A model generated the notes under the pieces. The model was given only the letters and a program-made list of their open reading frames with translations, had not been told where the DNA came from and searched no databases. Source: Pterois miles (Eukaryota; Chordata; Actinopteri; Perciformes; Scorpaenidae). From it: DNA of 64,000 nt. This document shows, in pieces, positions 10,490 to 22,290 of the stretch. The translations under genes were made by a program, and so were the position numbers. The first letter of the stretch is position 1. Each line of letters opens with the position of its first letter. The stretch spans positions 6,819,001 through 6,883,000 of the forward strand of contig CAMQGK010000130.1 of NCBI GenBank assembly GCA_947000775.1, written 5' to 3'.

Positions 10490-13135
10490 GTCATTGCATA
10501 AAACAGCTCCCAAAGAGGATGCAATTGGAGTACATGCTGATAACAGATAGATATCAAATTTTTGTATGGATATTTAAAAATACAGATGGTAGAAATTACA
10601 ATAATGAATGTAAAATGTGTTGAGATCCCCTCCAGACGATAATATAACGGACAAAATGTGTCCTTCGATTTCTGACCAGTTGCTCAGTATGATTTATTCG
10701 TGTGGAGGTTGATAGCTCCACCTTTTGGAATTACGCTCAGATTTCATGCCATTGTTCTCTGTTCACGTCCAGATAAATATCAGAGACCGGTTGGTGTGTT
10801 CAAAATAAATGTGCTCTGTGTAGTCGTCTTGTTTTAATTACACATTATGTATAGCCGTGTTTAAGCTTTCAGTTTATTTTCAAACTGCGCCTCTTTTTTC
10901 CCATTTTTAACATCCTGCCGGTTGATTGTGTAACTTCAAACAGTATCTTGCTCTCCTACCTCCAGGTGCTACTGGAGGCTGATACTATAGGAGTACTTCA
11001 CTGTAATACATAACACTTGGCCAGTGAAATCTCCAGCAGTGAAAAGACGAAGTGATTAAAATGTCCGTTTGACAGTACTGCAGTGGCACATATTTTGGGA
11101 TCTTAGTTGGGTCATTAGCATAATTATTCTATTACGCGGTTACATTGTCTGCATTTTTATCATTAATACAAATATGTGATGTGTAATTTCAAACTCACTT
11201 GAAGAGTATAAGCAATGAGCTGTGGCTCCATGTTTGATGTTTGCATCCCCAGCTGAGCTCTTTTTCATGTTACTATAAATACATGCAGCCACATCCCTGC
11301 CCATACACCATTTTCTCTCACTTCAAATCCAGCATTGTCTTGTGTAAGACAAACCATCAGAGTGGAAAAGCTGTTTTTTTTTTTTCTTTTCAAGTCATAA
11401 TGAAACAAAATAATCTAAGCATATTTCATCAAGAAAAAGGTAATTAAGGTAATGAGATTTCTTTTCACAGCACTGAAACACGCCAAGCTCAGGGAAAGGC
11501 ATAATTTGCCATGGTTCTTTTTTGAATTTGTAATTAATGAGCTCACATAGGCATTTTTCCCTGCTTTCAGTCCATTCCTCTTAACAAATTGCATGATCCT
11601 TTATTTAAGATCTCATTATGGTTTTATCTGACAATTGACTGGACATCAGAGCAATGGAAAGGCTCTTTTATTAACACAAGTGAGTGGATACTACTGAAGG
11701 GCAGTTGTATTTTTTGATAATACACAGTGCAATTTGAAATAACAAGTGCATCAAAACAAATCAAGAGCTGACACCAAGGGAGGAAATAAAGACAGAGTAA
11801 CCACACACTGTTGCTGTGTTTTTACATATTTCACCGATAGCATTTGACATTTTGACTTCATTTGTGCTTCAGACGTGTTTGTCGCAGTGTTTCTCTAAGA
11901 TGATGCTTTTAAAAATTGTATGTTTTTCTTGCAAAGCTGCAAGTCCCGCTGCCTTCCGCTGATTACACCGTGTCTAAAGACGAATGACGCCAATCAAGTC
12001 GTCTTTGCTTTTTCATTGCAATTAGCAGTTCAGAAAATGCTGTTCAAATGCTTGAAAAGGGCCGAGTTTAGGTTTACCTGACAGCGAACACTAGCGGTGC
12101 AAACTGTGCAAATTATTGTCGTGAGCAAAGGCGGCTGTAACACAACGTTGAGCCATGAAATCTGTCAGAGAGGAAGGTTAATAGTGGATGGATGGGTCAA
12201 GATTTTGGGCTATTTTGCTTCCGTAACATGTCTTCTTTCAGACTAGAAAATATCCACTATGCATTTTATGGTGTTTATTTTACTGCATGTTGTCTTTTTG
12301 TGTCTGTAGATTTCTGCTAAATTCACCAAAACTAATACGACTATTTAAACATTAAGTTCAGATAACTTGTAATACAAAAAATTATTGTCATCAATTGGGG
12401 AAGCTTCATTGTGATATCTATAAGAAGTCGTCAACCTATTCACCTGTCGTGTGAATTTCACAATACTGAGTCAGAAATCTCCACTTCAGTAGCACTTACA
12501 TGCACCAAACTTTCCAGTTTTATTCCTGTCTATATTCTGAAGGGTTTTACATTGGGGTCTGTTCATATATTATTCATAGCCAACTATTTATTCCTAAAAA
12601 TATGCTGAAAATGTATTTTTTTTATGGCTGTTTACAGTATTTTCTGATTTATGGAGTGATAAAAATGAGATGAAACCCCTTGACTCTAATATGTCAACAA
12701 AATGAAACAAGCACTTTGAAACAGGCTTTATCTAATGCTCAGGTTTCCGTTCTGGAAATGTATGAAAATTAGCACATATTTGATAAGATGATGCCTCATT
12801 TAAATATATGTTTTCAGAAAACTTGCAATACAAAAACGAATTGTCTTGATGTAAGTAATCAATGGGGGAAGTTTCAGGGTGATATCTATTGGTATTGGTT
12901 GGTGTTTCTCCCTTTAATGTTTCCAACCTCTATTAATGTTGGTTTATTTTAACCATGACTGTGCTCTGACCTTTGACCTTGACCTTACACTTTGACCTTA
13001 GAAGGTAGTAGAGCAGGAAAAACAGTAAAATGTGAATCTGCATGTGGTCTTTACATTGATTGTGATATCAATAAGGAGCTCATGCATGCAAGGCACGGTG
13101 GAAAATGTTGCTGTCCTTGAAAAACCGCAATTAAG
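10490..13135. other. Intronic sequence without recognised gene
   Basis: Mostly unique-looking, AT-rich sequence. Pieces near 12340-12460 and 12800-12905 resemble each other (AATACAAAAAATTATTGTCATCAATTGGGG-like and AATACAAAAACGAATTGTCTTGATG-like, each followed by a phrase similar to AGCTTCATTGTGATATCTAT), suggesting two old copies of an unidentified repeat about 460 bases apart. No exon was found. Confidence 0.5.
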
Positions 13136-13457
13136 ACCATCCATCCATCCATCTTCAACCACTTATCCCGTTAAGGGTCGCTGGGAGACTGGAGCCGATC
13201 CCAGCTGGCATTGGGCGAAGGCGACAGGTCGCCAGCCCATTGCAGGGCACATAGAGAAAGACATCATTCACGCTCACATTGACACCTACAATTTAGAGCC
13301 ATCAGTTAAACTGCACGTCTTTGGACTGTGGGAGGAAGCTGGAGAACCCGGAGAAAACCCACGCTAACATGGGGAGAACATGCAAACTCCACACAGAAGG
13401 AGTGGACTGTCGTCTTGCTGTTAGACGACAGTGCTAACCACTACACCACCGTGCAGC
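13136..13457 (-). mobile_element. tRNA-like SINE sharing a LINE 3' tail, B-box region lost
   Basis: Read on the minus strand, the element starts GGCTGCACGGTGGTGTAGTG and GTTAGCACTGTCG (tRNA-like head with A box), continues through TGTGTGGAGTTTGCATGTTC and CTCCCACAGTCCAAAGAC, and ends GGGATAAGTGGTTGAAGATGG with a short (GGAT)n tail at 13138-13152. From memory, this is the very common teleost SINE-type repeat of this structure. The usual B box (GGTTCGATCC-like) between head and body is missing: the head runs straight into GACAGTCCACTCC. It is therefore full length but internally deleted and could not be transcribed from its own promoter. Confidence 0.8.
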
Positions 13458-14646
13458 CTGCTATGAAGACCATAACTGTTCAAATAAAATTGTTGACTGA
13501 ATTTATTTAACTGGCTCAGTAGTGGAAAAGTGAATTTGAGGGGTCCCTCATTTGCAACATTAAACTCTCAGCTGCCATGTATTGCACAACCACGGAGGCC
13601 AAGTGGATCTTTGAATACTCGTGAAGAATAACTGAATATATAAATGGAAGAATGTGAATAACTGGGATGATAACTAGCCAGAAGGCTTTATATCAACATG
13701 TAATTGTAGCTAACACTCTCTGCTGTGGTGAGTTACATCACCAGAGAACCGGAGCATGGAGGAGCAGGCTCAACGTGAACTCGGCTCGTTTTTTGTTTTT
13801 TTTCCTCCCAGGTTCAGCTCAGCACCGCTAGTCAAGTCATTTGTACTGAAACAAGCTCGTCCCTCTGAGTATTTCCCAGCGTGTGCAGATAGAAAACCTC
13901 TCCGCTGCCACTTTGAAGACTAGAACCAATTAGGGAATCATTATAATGAGGAGCCTCTAAGTGCACGTCTTTTGTTACTCAGCAGCTGTCTAATTGGAGT
14001 TGGTGTGTATTCGAAGGGCGTTGGGACGAAGGCTGTTCTAATGTAACTCTGATACGCTTTCAGATCAGCAAACCATGACATTTTAACAGCATACACTCTA
14101 CCACCTTGCTTGTGCAGACGAATTCATGTTTTAATTCTTATTATTTTATTTGAAGACACTGTAAGCGTTTATGGTATTTTGAGAAACGTACATTTCCCAG
14201 CTGATAAACAGCTGAAAATACCGCATCTCCTGCAGCAGCTCTTAACCTTCCCATGCCCACTGCAGCTGTGGAGGATTTTCACCTTAGGGTATGTGTTCTG
14301 TAGATTCACAAATGGTTGACTGGTTACACAGCTGCTGTATATACAGTACAGTTATGTATTACAGTCCACGTCAAAGCCACACTCATTTCTACAATGAACG
14401 AATAGCATTAGCATTGAAGCTGCTGCTTCTTTGAAAACATTTAAAGCTTTTGAATTGGTAATTCTGAGTCATCATTTTTTTTCCCTCTGTCCACTCTTTA
14501 AATATTAGATTTCCTTTTTTTGTTCCCATTTTAATGCAGCCTTTATTGTGGTCTTTAATGAATAAATCATACTCCCACTGTCCACGGGGGAGAGAGATGT
14601 GGAATTTAATGTGCTCTTCCTTTTCTCTCTGTTTGTCTTTCTTCAG
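13458..14646. other. il1rapl2: Intron just upstream of the exon
   Basis: No repeat was recognised here apart from pyrimidine tracts. The last 35 bases (about 14612-14646) are the acceptor polypyrimidine tract, with runs such as CTTCCTTTTCTCTCTG and TTTGTCTTTCTTCAG. The low repeat density around the exon contrasts with the rest of the window. Confidence 0.6.
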
Positions 14647-14721
14647 CTCCCCTGACAGACAAGCCGCCAAAAATCCTTTTCCCGTCGGAGAACCAAATGA
14701 GCGTCATAGAGATGGCATTAG
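14647..14721 (+). CDS. il1rapl2: IL1RAPL2 exon: Ig2-Ig3 linker (single internal exon, partial gene)
   Basis: The 75-base exon lies between a strong acceptor (TTTGTCTTTCTTCAG) and a consensus donor (GTAAGG at 14722). With the single G expected from the previous exon it reads A-PLTDKPPK, then ILFPSENQ, then MSVIEMAL, and its last base opens a Gly codon, so both boundaries are phase 1 and the length is a multiple of three. From memory, human IL1RAPL1 has APLTDKPPKLLYPMESKL here and IL1RAPL2 has LTDKPPKPLFPMENQ followed by PSVIDVQLG. The LFP-ENQ-SVI pattern favours IL1RAPL2. The peptide joins the second and third Ig domains of the ectodomain. The protein is a single-pass synaptic adhesion receptor of the IL-1 receptor family with a cytoplasmic TIR domain. 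The frame starting SPDRQAAKNPF is not the coding one. A short exon at this position is shared across the IL-1 receptor family. il1rapl1 is the alternative assignment. Confidence 0.92.
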
Positions 14722-14727
14722 GTAAGG

Positions 14728-15566
14728 TTTCATTCCCCACACCGATGGCTTATTTTCTGTGCATCAGTGGTGTCATAGTGGTGGCACATGGCCCACTCGT
14801 CACAATGGCATCACTTCAAGTTTTTAGATGAGCCGATGGAAGCCGGTTCCCTCAAAGTAGGTCCTGTTGTACTTAGCCGTGGCTTTCTTTGGAACAATAT
14901 GTTCATGTTTATCGTATTTCCCTAGGAGTCCTCCCTGGTTTCTGATGTGCTCCTGTTATAATTTGTTGTTGCTGCTGGTAAAGCAAACTCAGCCTATCCT
15001 CCGGGGTTAAAACTGATAAAATTAGCACCGATTATCCTGAAATTATCCAGACAACAGCATAGTCGTCTCATACTCTCCACTCTGTTGCTCCCAGTTTCTC
15101 TTTTTGAAGGAAATACTGTTTTCTTAAGGACTAATTCATTGAAATTGCTTCTACTTTGATGTTTTTTTCTACCATTGTTAATCTACTCAACACTTCCTGC
15201 TCAGTAATTTCATACTAAAGACTTCCAGCGGGTTAAGATGAATGCTTCTTTTCCAAACTGGTCTTTAAAGTGAGACTGGTTATGTATTTTAGAAACATTT
15301 TTTGTTGAAGTTTTCATTACATTCTGACCAATCATTTAATACGGCCCGATGATATGTTTACTTTCATAATGCTAATTTTGGGCTGGTGTCTTGTGCTGCA
15401 AACTATTTTAATCGGAAAAAGAGCCGGAAACACTGGGCTGTTTTTTTGATTGGATATTGCTTTTATATCAAGCGTACTCTTTAACGTGAGACCTCTGTAG
15501 GAAGGGTTGACTTCCACTGAGAGTAGCTGAAACAAAAGACTGGTGACGTTGAGGTGATCGCTGTGT
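14728..15566. other. Intronic sequence, nothing recognised
   Basis: Unique-looking AT-rich sequence directly after the donor site. No exon, repeat or RNA gene was recognised. Confidence 0.55.
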
Positions 15567-15880
15567 ATTGGCAAGAATCTGGCGATATGATATATATTAT
15601 GATACAGGGGTTACGATTCAATACATTGTGATATATCACTATACTGATACTGATATATTTAGCTTTTATTTAATCTCATTTTAGGTTTATCAGTATAAAG
15701 ATCTATGGCTGTCGTTGACCAAAAAAAATATAAGTCAGCTAATACTCATTAGTTTCTTGGAAATACGTCATTCAGCATAAAAAAGCATAAAAAGACGACT
15801 AATCGACTTAAGAAATCTTAGCCGACTAATACCAAAACAACCCATTAGTTGACTAATCAACCTAAAGATGGCAGCCCTAT
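15567..15880. mobile_element. hAT-like non-autonomous element remnant(s)
   Basis: The block begins TTGGCAAGAATCTGGCGATATG, followed by dense GATATAT words, and ends with ACTAATCGACTTAAG, TAGTTGACTAATCAACC and ATGGCAGCCCTAT. From memory, teleost hAT-type non-autonomous repeats carry such ends: GGGCTGCCATCTT on the complementary strand next to repeated TTAGTCGACTAAT motifs. Two different elements may be fused here. No transposase coding remains. Confidence 0.5.
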
Positions 15881-17522
15881 AAAGACCACACCACCATATG
15901 TATAAAGGATGAGTTAAAAAATTGACTTTTTTAATGCGGTCCCACATTTATCACAGTCCCTGTAACATCATAGCACTGCTTTTTGTAATGATCCACTGTC
16001 TGCCACAAATATTTGCATGTGAACTATTAATTAAAAATGACAAATCACATAATCTTGCGAAACTCAAGTGTATTCATATTTTCTTATGCCCCTAGTTGTA
16101 ATACTAATGGAATTACTGCTCTGGAAATATACATATATTATGCTGAATTTACTATGTGAGCCGCTGTAGTAATTTCAACCCTCCAGTGTGTTTTATTTAA
16201 TTCGCTCTTGCCGGCCTCACCCCCTGTTGTTATTTGAGAATTGCACATAATTTGAATACCAGCTCTTATTACAGAATAATCTGCAAAAGACCGTTGACAC
16301 TAGTTTCTGGCCTTGCAGTGTGTTAATAGAGCTGTATTGATCTCCAGTACTTCCCTATAAGTTTAATGTGTCTTTATGATCTGCTCACATCTGAGATGTT
16401 CAGTACAAGATTTTCAATTAGGTCCGTTCTCTGGCTGCGCTCTTTTGTGAATGGACCTTGAGTTTCCGTCTTGACAGAAAAAAAACAGGATGAGTCATTC
16501 GACACATTAGCGCATGAAAAGAAAGTTGATTCAGTGGGTTTTAAAGCGGCGTCCGCTGCGTTTTGTCCTCTCGTCCTAAGGAGTGTCTTTATGTTGTAAT
16601 TACAATGATCACATTGGTTATCTTGCAACATGGATGCTGCTTATGTTTGCTCAGCTGTAATGAGTCGCTGATGAATCAAAGTGGTACTGTGCTTCTGAGA
16701 AATCATCCATAACCTCCCTTGGTGTCACCTTCAAATTTATCTTAGCATTACTTCAAATGATTGCTTCCGATTCTGCCTCGTGAACGGCGGGCTTCCGTTT
16801 GCCGTACCGGCTTTTGATGCACAGGGGCTCATGGGAAAATTCCCGCTTTGTGCCGTACTGGGCGAGAGCTCAGCTGTTGGTGGAAGGGAAAATGGGTCAT
16901 GATGGAGGCTTCCTTTGAAGTCAATTTGTCATGGGCGATGAACACAACTGGCTCGCAGAGGTAAAAGGTGGCAATCAGAAAATAGGCACAAATCATTGTA
17001 GCTTTAGAGTTGGTGATGGAAAAAGCCTCTCTGGCTTTTTTTCATCTGATTAACTGTTTGATAGTGGATGATGGTGATTCTCCAAATCCATTACCTGATA
17101 GCAGAGAGAATAGGCAAAATGGTCCAGAGTACAGAAACATGCTGCTTTTCTTGTCTTGTTATTGATTTAGGCTATTTTGTAATTGGACTTTTTACTCTCA
17201 TTTTTTTTAGCTTTCTAGAGCAGTGGCTCCAAGGTGGTTGATTGTGAAGCTATCAAAATTAGATTTTCACACATATATCTAAAATCATAATAATGCATTT
17301 ATTGGATAATTTACACAAAAGTTTTATATATAAAAGTAAGTATTTTCTTGCTATTTAGTAGTAGATTTAAACCCAGTACTTATGCACAGTGTCAGATAAA
17401 AATCAGGCTATACTAATATTATTAGTATTATACTATAGTATACTATGTTATCCAAACATGTCCAATAACTCCAGAGCCTTGTAAAGTCCAAAAGTCAAAC
17501 TTCTGTGGAAAAACAGCTAAAT
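15881..17522. other. Intronic sequence, nothing recognised
   Basis: Mostly AT-rich unique sequence. A very AT-rich patch with TATTATTAGTATTATACTATAG words lies near 17410-17450. No gene was recognised. Confidence 0.5.
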
Positions 17523-17590
17523 GCATCCATCCATCCATCCATCTGCAACCGCTTATCCTGTTAGGGGTCGTGGACGGGGCCGACCCCCAG
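17523..17590 (-). mobile_element. 5'-truncated LINE/SINE 3' tail
   Basis: The + strand reads ATCCATCCATCCATCCATC, then TGCAACCGCTTATCCTGTTAG. This is the complement of the same 3' end found at 13136-13200 (GGATAAGTGGTTGAAGATGG plus (GGAT)n). Only about 70 bases remain, typical of abortive target-primed reverse transcription. Confidence 0.75.
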
Positions 17591-20500
17591 CTTGATGTGA
17601 CCGTTTAAAAAAATCACATGTTTTTATCCAGCAAAATATTCCTGTTCAATCCATATTTGTTGGCGTTTAGCCTTTCAAACAGCTAGCTGCTGTCCTGCTC
17701 GCTGCACGCAAAGGGAAGCACACACTGACTGACTTGCATTCATTAAAGAAAGTTTATCTAATAAAATATGACTAACTCAGTTAATCCGATTAATCGGTTT
17801 ATTCAAATTTAAGAGTTTGTTCAAGGGTTTGTAGTTCTTTTAGGGTGAAAATATTTCCGACTTACAAGCAGGGGAGCTTCAAGATAAATAGCTTGGGAAC
17901 GGCTATTCTAGACCAGAGTCCTCTTGACTTTGATTTCCAGCGCACCCATTGATATTCTACATAGAGTCAGCACCTCCATGTACATAATATATGATGAATA
18001 ACTATCTGATTCTCTGCCCATACAAGCCCCCATCACTTCCTCTCAGCATTTAACTGGTGCGCTCTTGTCATCCGCAGAGAGACCAGTCAAATGCAGTTTT
18101 CGGTGGAATTTTAATATTCATCCTCCCATGAAATATAGAAGCGCAAATGGCTTCAGCTGACAGTTAATTAGGCAGGTGAGAGGGAGAAAGCGAGAGGAGA
18201 GGTGGGAAAGGCAAATGTGGAGGGACACTTTTCAGGCTTGTGTTATGGAACTCAAGGGATGAGCGGAGAGATCTGTAAATGGGGGGCCCCAATTAATCAG
18301 TGTGCATCGTCCGATTCCCTTTTTTTGTCTCCTAATGGATCCTCAGTTATAACTGATTAAAATGCTTGATTAAAACATGTTGTATAAATGCTCTGGGTGG
18401 GTATCGTCCACTGTTTTCTCTGTGGGACAGATCTGTTGCAGTTTAGGTCTGTAATTCTGTCTGACAGTTCAATGTGCGCTGCTTTCACTCTGTCATGTGG
18501 AGATGTACAATAATTGTCTGCAGTCAAGCCAAGCAGACTAACTGCAGTGCAAGTCTGCTTCTCGTGGATAGCTAATATGCACCACTTTTAAACACTTTGA
18601 CAAGGGGCTGATTCATTTCCTTAATGCATAGACATATTCATGCCACTTTTGTGTTTTCTGAACACAACCCAACCAGGGAGTCAACCTCCAGACACAAGTT
18701 CTTTAGCCTTTGTTCTGCTGCCAGGTTTGATTTGTTGTAATGCTGTTTTCCATGCAGGGCTGACATGTCACTGGTGGCCTCACATGCCTACCTATCCTGA
18801 CATTTTATTTTGTGTTGGATTGAATTTACGACCATTGTGGCACTTTGTGATGTTCATTCTGGGAATACCCAGCAAGTTCCCTGGTGATGTTGATTGGCTG
18901 TTAAAACCTTTCAACTGCCTCCTTCCTCAACATATCACACTTCATCCCCTGACACTTGACATTACGACACCACAGCCGGTTTTCTGAAATTGCAGCAGAG
19001 AGAAAACAAGGTGATGGAGTCTGATCCTCTTTTCTATATTACTCCAAAATACACTTTTTAGCTCTCACTTGAACGGTTTAAGAAACCTCCATCTTTCTGT
19101 CAGACCACATTATGCATCATCAATCTGTAATATTCAAGTGTTGTTTTGTGTTTGAGTAATTGAATGGATTCTTTTGGTGCATTCACTTTCCCCAAATCTG
19201 CCTTGTTTTCTTGTCCTGTTGTGCCTCAGTCAGTAATTTGCTTTGTTTCCCACGATGCTGTTTGGTACCATTTAGAGGCTGGGTTGTTTTCAGTTAAAGA
19301 GAAACTAGCAGAAACTAACTGTGAACACAGGAAATGGTCAAAGGTCACCCCTGCCTCAAAACACAACCTTCCACTCCATTTAGGAACAACAGAAAACTGA
19401 AAACAGTCTACAACAATGCTTTGACTCTTTGATTGACATTGGAACTAGATATGTATCCTTGATTGCTTCTAGATACGTGTATCTAATTTGTACATGTAGA
19501 AATATTTCCAACAGTGCACTTATTCATTACAGTTTCAAAGGCATTTCTTAAAGCTTGACAAAATGGATTTTTGTTTGACATGTGATCCCATAATTCTTGC
19601 ATTATGTTGTGATATCGCAATAATATGTAAGGTAAATGTAGACACCCTTATCCACATGTTTTTGGTCTAATCTTTGGCTACTTTTCATGGTTTTGTTGGC
19701 CACTTGATGTATGTTCTTTAACCTGAGATAAGCTAAAATTGTTTGCTCAAGTTGAAACTTCCACCTTGAACAAATGAAATTCTGTGGAAAGTCTTGCCAG
19801 AAGAGTGGGGCACTTTGGTGGTGGGCGATTTGTTGGGGGACGAGGTGCAGATGCTGTCCACCTTGTTAACCTGCCATCCCCCTCAGAGCAGAGAGGTTGC
19901 TTAGTTGAACATGTTTGTCTGCCTGACTCATTGATCCTTTATCTGACTGATCTGAGGTTTGTGCAAGTTAGAACCTATGCGCCCAACCATGGCTATGAAA
20001 TATCAGTAAGTTAGACTCTATGGCCCCGACCATGAAATATCAGTAGCCATACTTTGCTGTGTATTGAGAAAGTCATGGCGCTGTCCGTGGATTTGTAGTT
20101 AGTTTAGTTGTACTTTTTGTCCAGACCAGCCCTGAGTCCTGGAGTGGGGTGGTATATGGGGCGGTTCAGTCATTGCAGCTGAACCAAACGTCCTCTCCCC
20201 CTGTTAAAAATGAACAAACCGCCTGCTCGTTATAGCAGCATAGTAATGCTCATTGTTTTGAAATGACATGTTCAGTTATCAAATGTAGGTGTAATATTAG
20301 GAAGCCACTATACCTTTCACCATGTTCTTTACCATCATTCTGTTTTGGGATTATGAGAACAGAATTATTGATGATATTATAAATTAGTAATGAATTTAAT
20401 GTCATCTTTGTAGTCGTACAAGATTCAACATATTCCTTTCAAACCATTGGAATAACACAAAAGGCGTTCTTTTAATTACATAACTTGAAAATCTGTATCA

Positions 20501-21539
20501 CTTCCCCTCAGAAGGAAATCTCTTTGTTCTCCGCAGCCTCCCTATAACAATCTGACAATCTGCACTCTCAGAGGTTGAGATTCCTCATTTGTTGGTTGGT
20601 GAATAATAACAGTGTAAACTGGAAATTGGTCTTCAGTCAGTCATCGGAAGGACTTACATTGTTTAATGATACAGTACCTCAGAACAAAACCATCATTATC
20701 CTCAACTGACTTGGAGTCGGCATCAAATTAGAATGTGCAGTCTTTTGGTAATGATGAGGTTAGCACATCAATGCACTGTCATTCTGGTGCAGGTCAGGCT
20801 GCTGTGAGACTCCCATTTCCTCCAAGCTGACATTGAAACCGTCACATTAAGCCTTCAATTCTGTAAGGAGGTTTCTATCCATCTTTCCATCCTCTGCAGA
20901 AACAGCACCATTAGGAAGAAATGATGAACTGCACTTAGACAGCAGACAAAATGTCAACTTTCACCATCACTGTTAGAGTGTGGTTGAAACTCAGTCCAAC
21001 AGATGGTCTCGAAATGTATGACCTTTACTTGACTTTTATCAATCTATGAATGTTGATCATCCCATTATCCTGGAGCAGATTTCCTCCTGTAGCTGTATTG
21101 ATTTGATCTTCTAATGGTGTAATGTTTGGGATCTTGTCGCATTGATTCAGGCACCATTTTCAATAGTTAACGATTGATATTGATGTCTTGGATGTCCTGC
21201 TGACTATTTACAGTGGGATGAAATTTCCCACCATGCCACAAACAGGTAGACATGTGTGATAGATCGTGGTCAAGGTAAATACCAAGAGTCCCGGAGAAAG
21301 GATGTAAACGTCGAAGGGTCAGGAAGACATGATTATCACTTGAGGGTTTATTGATTCTTCACTTGTAACACAGAAATCATGTATTGTCTTCACATGATGC
21401 CTGCCAATTTTGTAGCTCAACTCTTGACCTTTGTTATTTTTCTTAAGCAAGGCGAGTTTATTGAAAAAGCACATTTCAAAAAGGCACTTTGCAGTGCTTT
21501 ACATTGTGTATAAGGGCTTAGAAAATGCTGATAGAAGTA
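17591..21539. other. Intronic sequence without recognised gene
   Basis: Includes a TTAATCCGATTAATCGG motif near 17780 reminiscent of hAT sub-terminal sequences, and an internal near-duplication near 19985-20045 (CATG..ATGAAATATCAGTA twice, about 50 bases apart). Open frames at 18640-18987 and 19784-20014 have no recognisable domains and no convincing splice context. Confidence 0.5.
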
Positions 21540-22290
21540 TATGATGTCCATTTCCATCATGTCTCATAAGTTGTTGCAGCAATTTTTGGGTCATTTGTTA
21601 CACAGATGTGGTGCTAAAGATTTCCATTTTTTACCACTCGAGAATTGATAAAAATGATCAATAATCCCTCCAAAATACCACATTAAGACACCACGACCTT
21701 GAGGAACACCATAGAAAAAGTCATGCTGTGATGTAGAATCAAAAACTTGACATTTGGAGATTTCTGCAAATTTTCGTTGATTGGATGGCGAGCACTTCTG
21801 TTCTGGAAACTGCTCAGAAACCCAATTATTTTCATTCTAGCGAGGAAAGCCATCCATCCTCTGCATGCTCTAGGTGTCTAGTTTGTGGTTGAAAAGTTTG
21901 ATGATCATCCTAGTGGTCACCACAGGTTATTTTATACAGCGAAGTCAAGTTTGAGTGCAATGAAATGGCAACTATGGGCATGAATACAATTGGGCTCATT
22001 GGATCCACAAGAGTCTCAGCTTGACAGTGATAATTTATGTAATTCCAAGACTGTTGAGGGACTCAAGTATGCAGAAATATACAATAACACCATTTTAGAG
22101 TAGGCTGAAATAAGATATTTACACTGCATGCAACCAGCTGCATGTTTTTTCCCCAAACTACATGTGATTTTCATAAAGTGGGCATGGGGAGACTTGTGGG
22201 TACCCAAATAACTCATTTTCATTAACGTATCTTGAGGTCAGAGGTCAAGTAACCATGCCAGTTTTCCCCCGCCATCAGATTTTTAAGAGT
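21540..22290 (+). mobile_element. Dispersed repeat family 1, longest copy
   Basis: This block matches 37430-38070 in reverse complement over nearly its whole length, and in part 40185-40650 and 32770-32910 in the same orientation. Landmarks in order are GTCTCATAAGTTGTTG, AATTGATAAAAATGATCAAT, GACATTTGGAGATTTCTGCA, TGGATGGCGAGCACTTCTGTT, CCAAGACTGTTGAGGGAC, CATAAAGTGGGCATG and GAGGTCAGAGGTCAAGTAACC. From memory, the part with AAACTGCATGTGATTATCATAAAGTGGGC belongs to an abundant teleost non-autonomous hAT-like repeat. No coding sequence is present. Confidence 0.8.

Larger units (their letters stand above)
1..14646 (+). other. il1rapl2: Long intron upstream of the il1rapl2 linker exon (partial)
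   Basis: Everything left of the recognised exon is interpreted as one intron, because no earlier il1rapl2 exon was found: I looked for the Ig1 and Ig2 coding signatures, such as the block ending in the second Ig2 cysteine followed by ELKYGG. The intron ends with a textbook acceptor, a run of C and T from about 14612 to 14644 followed by CAG. The preceding exon must end with a single G (phase 1) to complete the Ala codon. Its 5' end lies outside the window, so the intron is at least 14.6 kb. Family knowledge: IL1RAPL genes in vertebrates have introns of tens to hundreds of kb. Confidence 0.75.

Noticed and set aside
14534..14725. 63-codon + frame reading across the exon (SPDRQAAKNPF in the exon part)
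   Set aside because: It is a different frame from the conserved LTDKPPK peptide and runs through the acceptor tract, so it is a shadow of the real exon.
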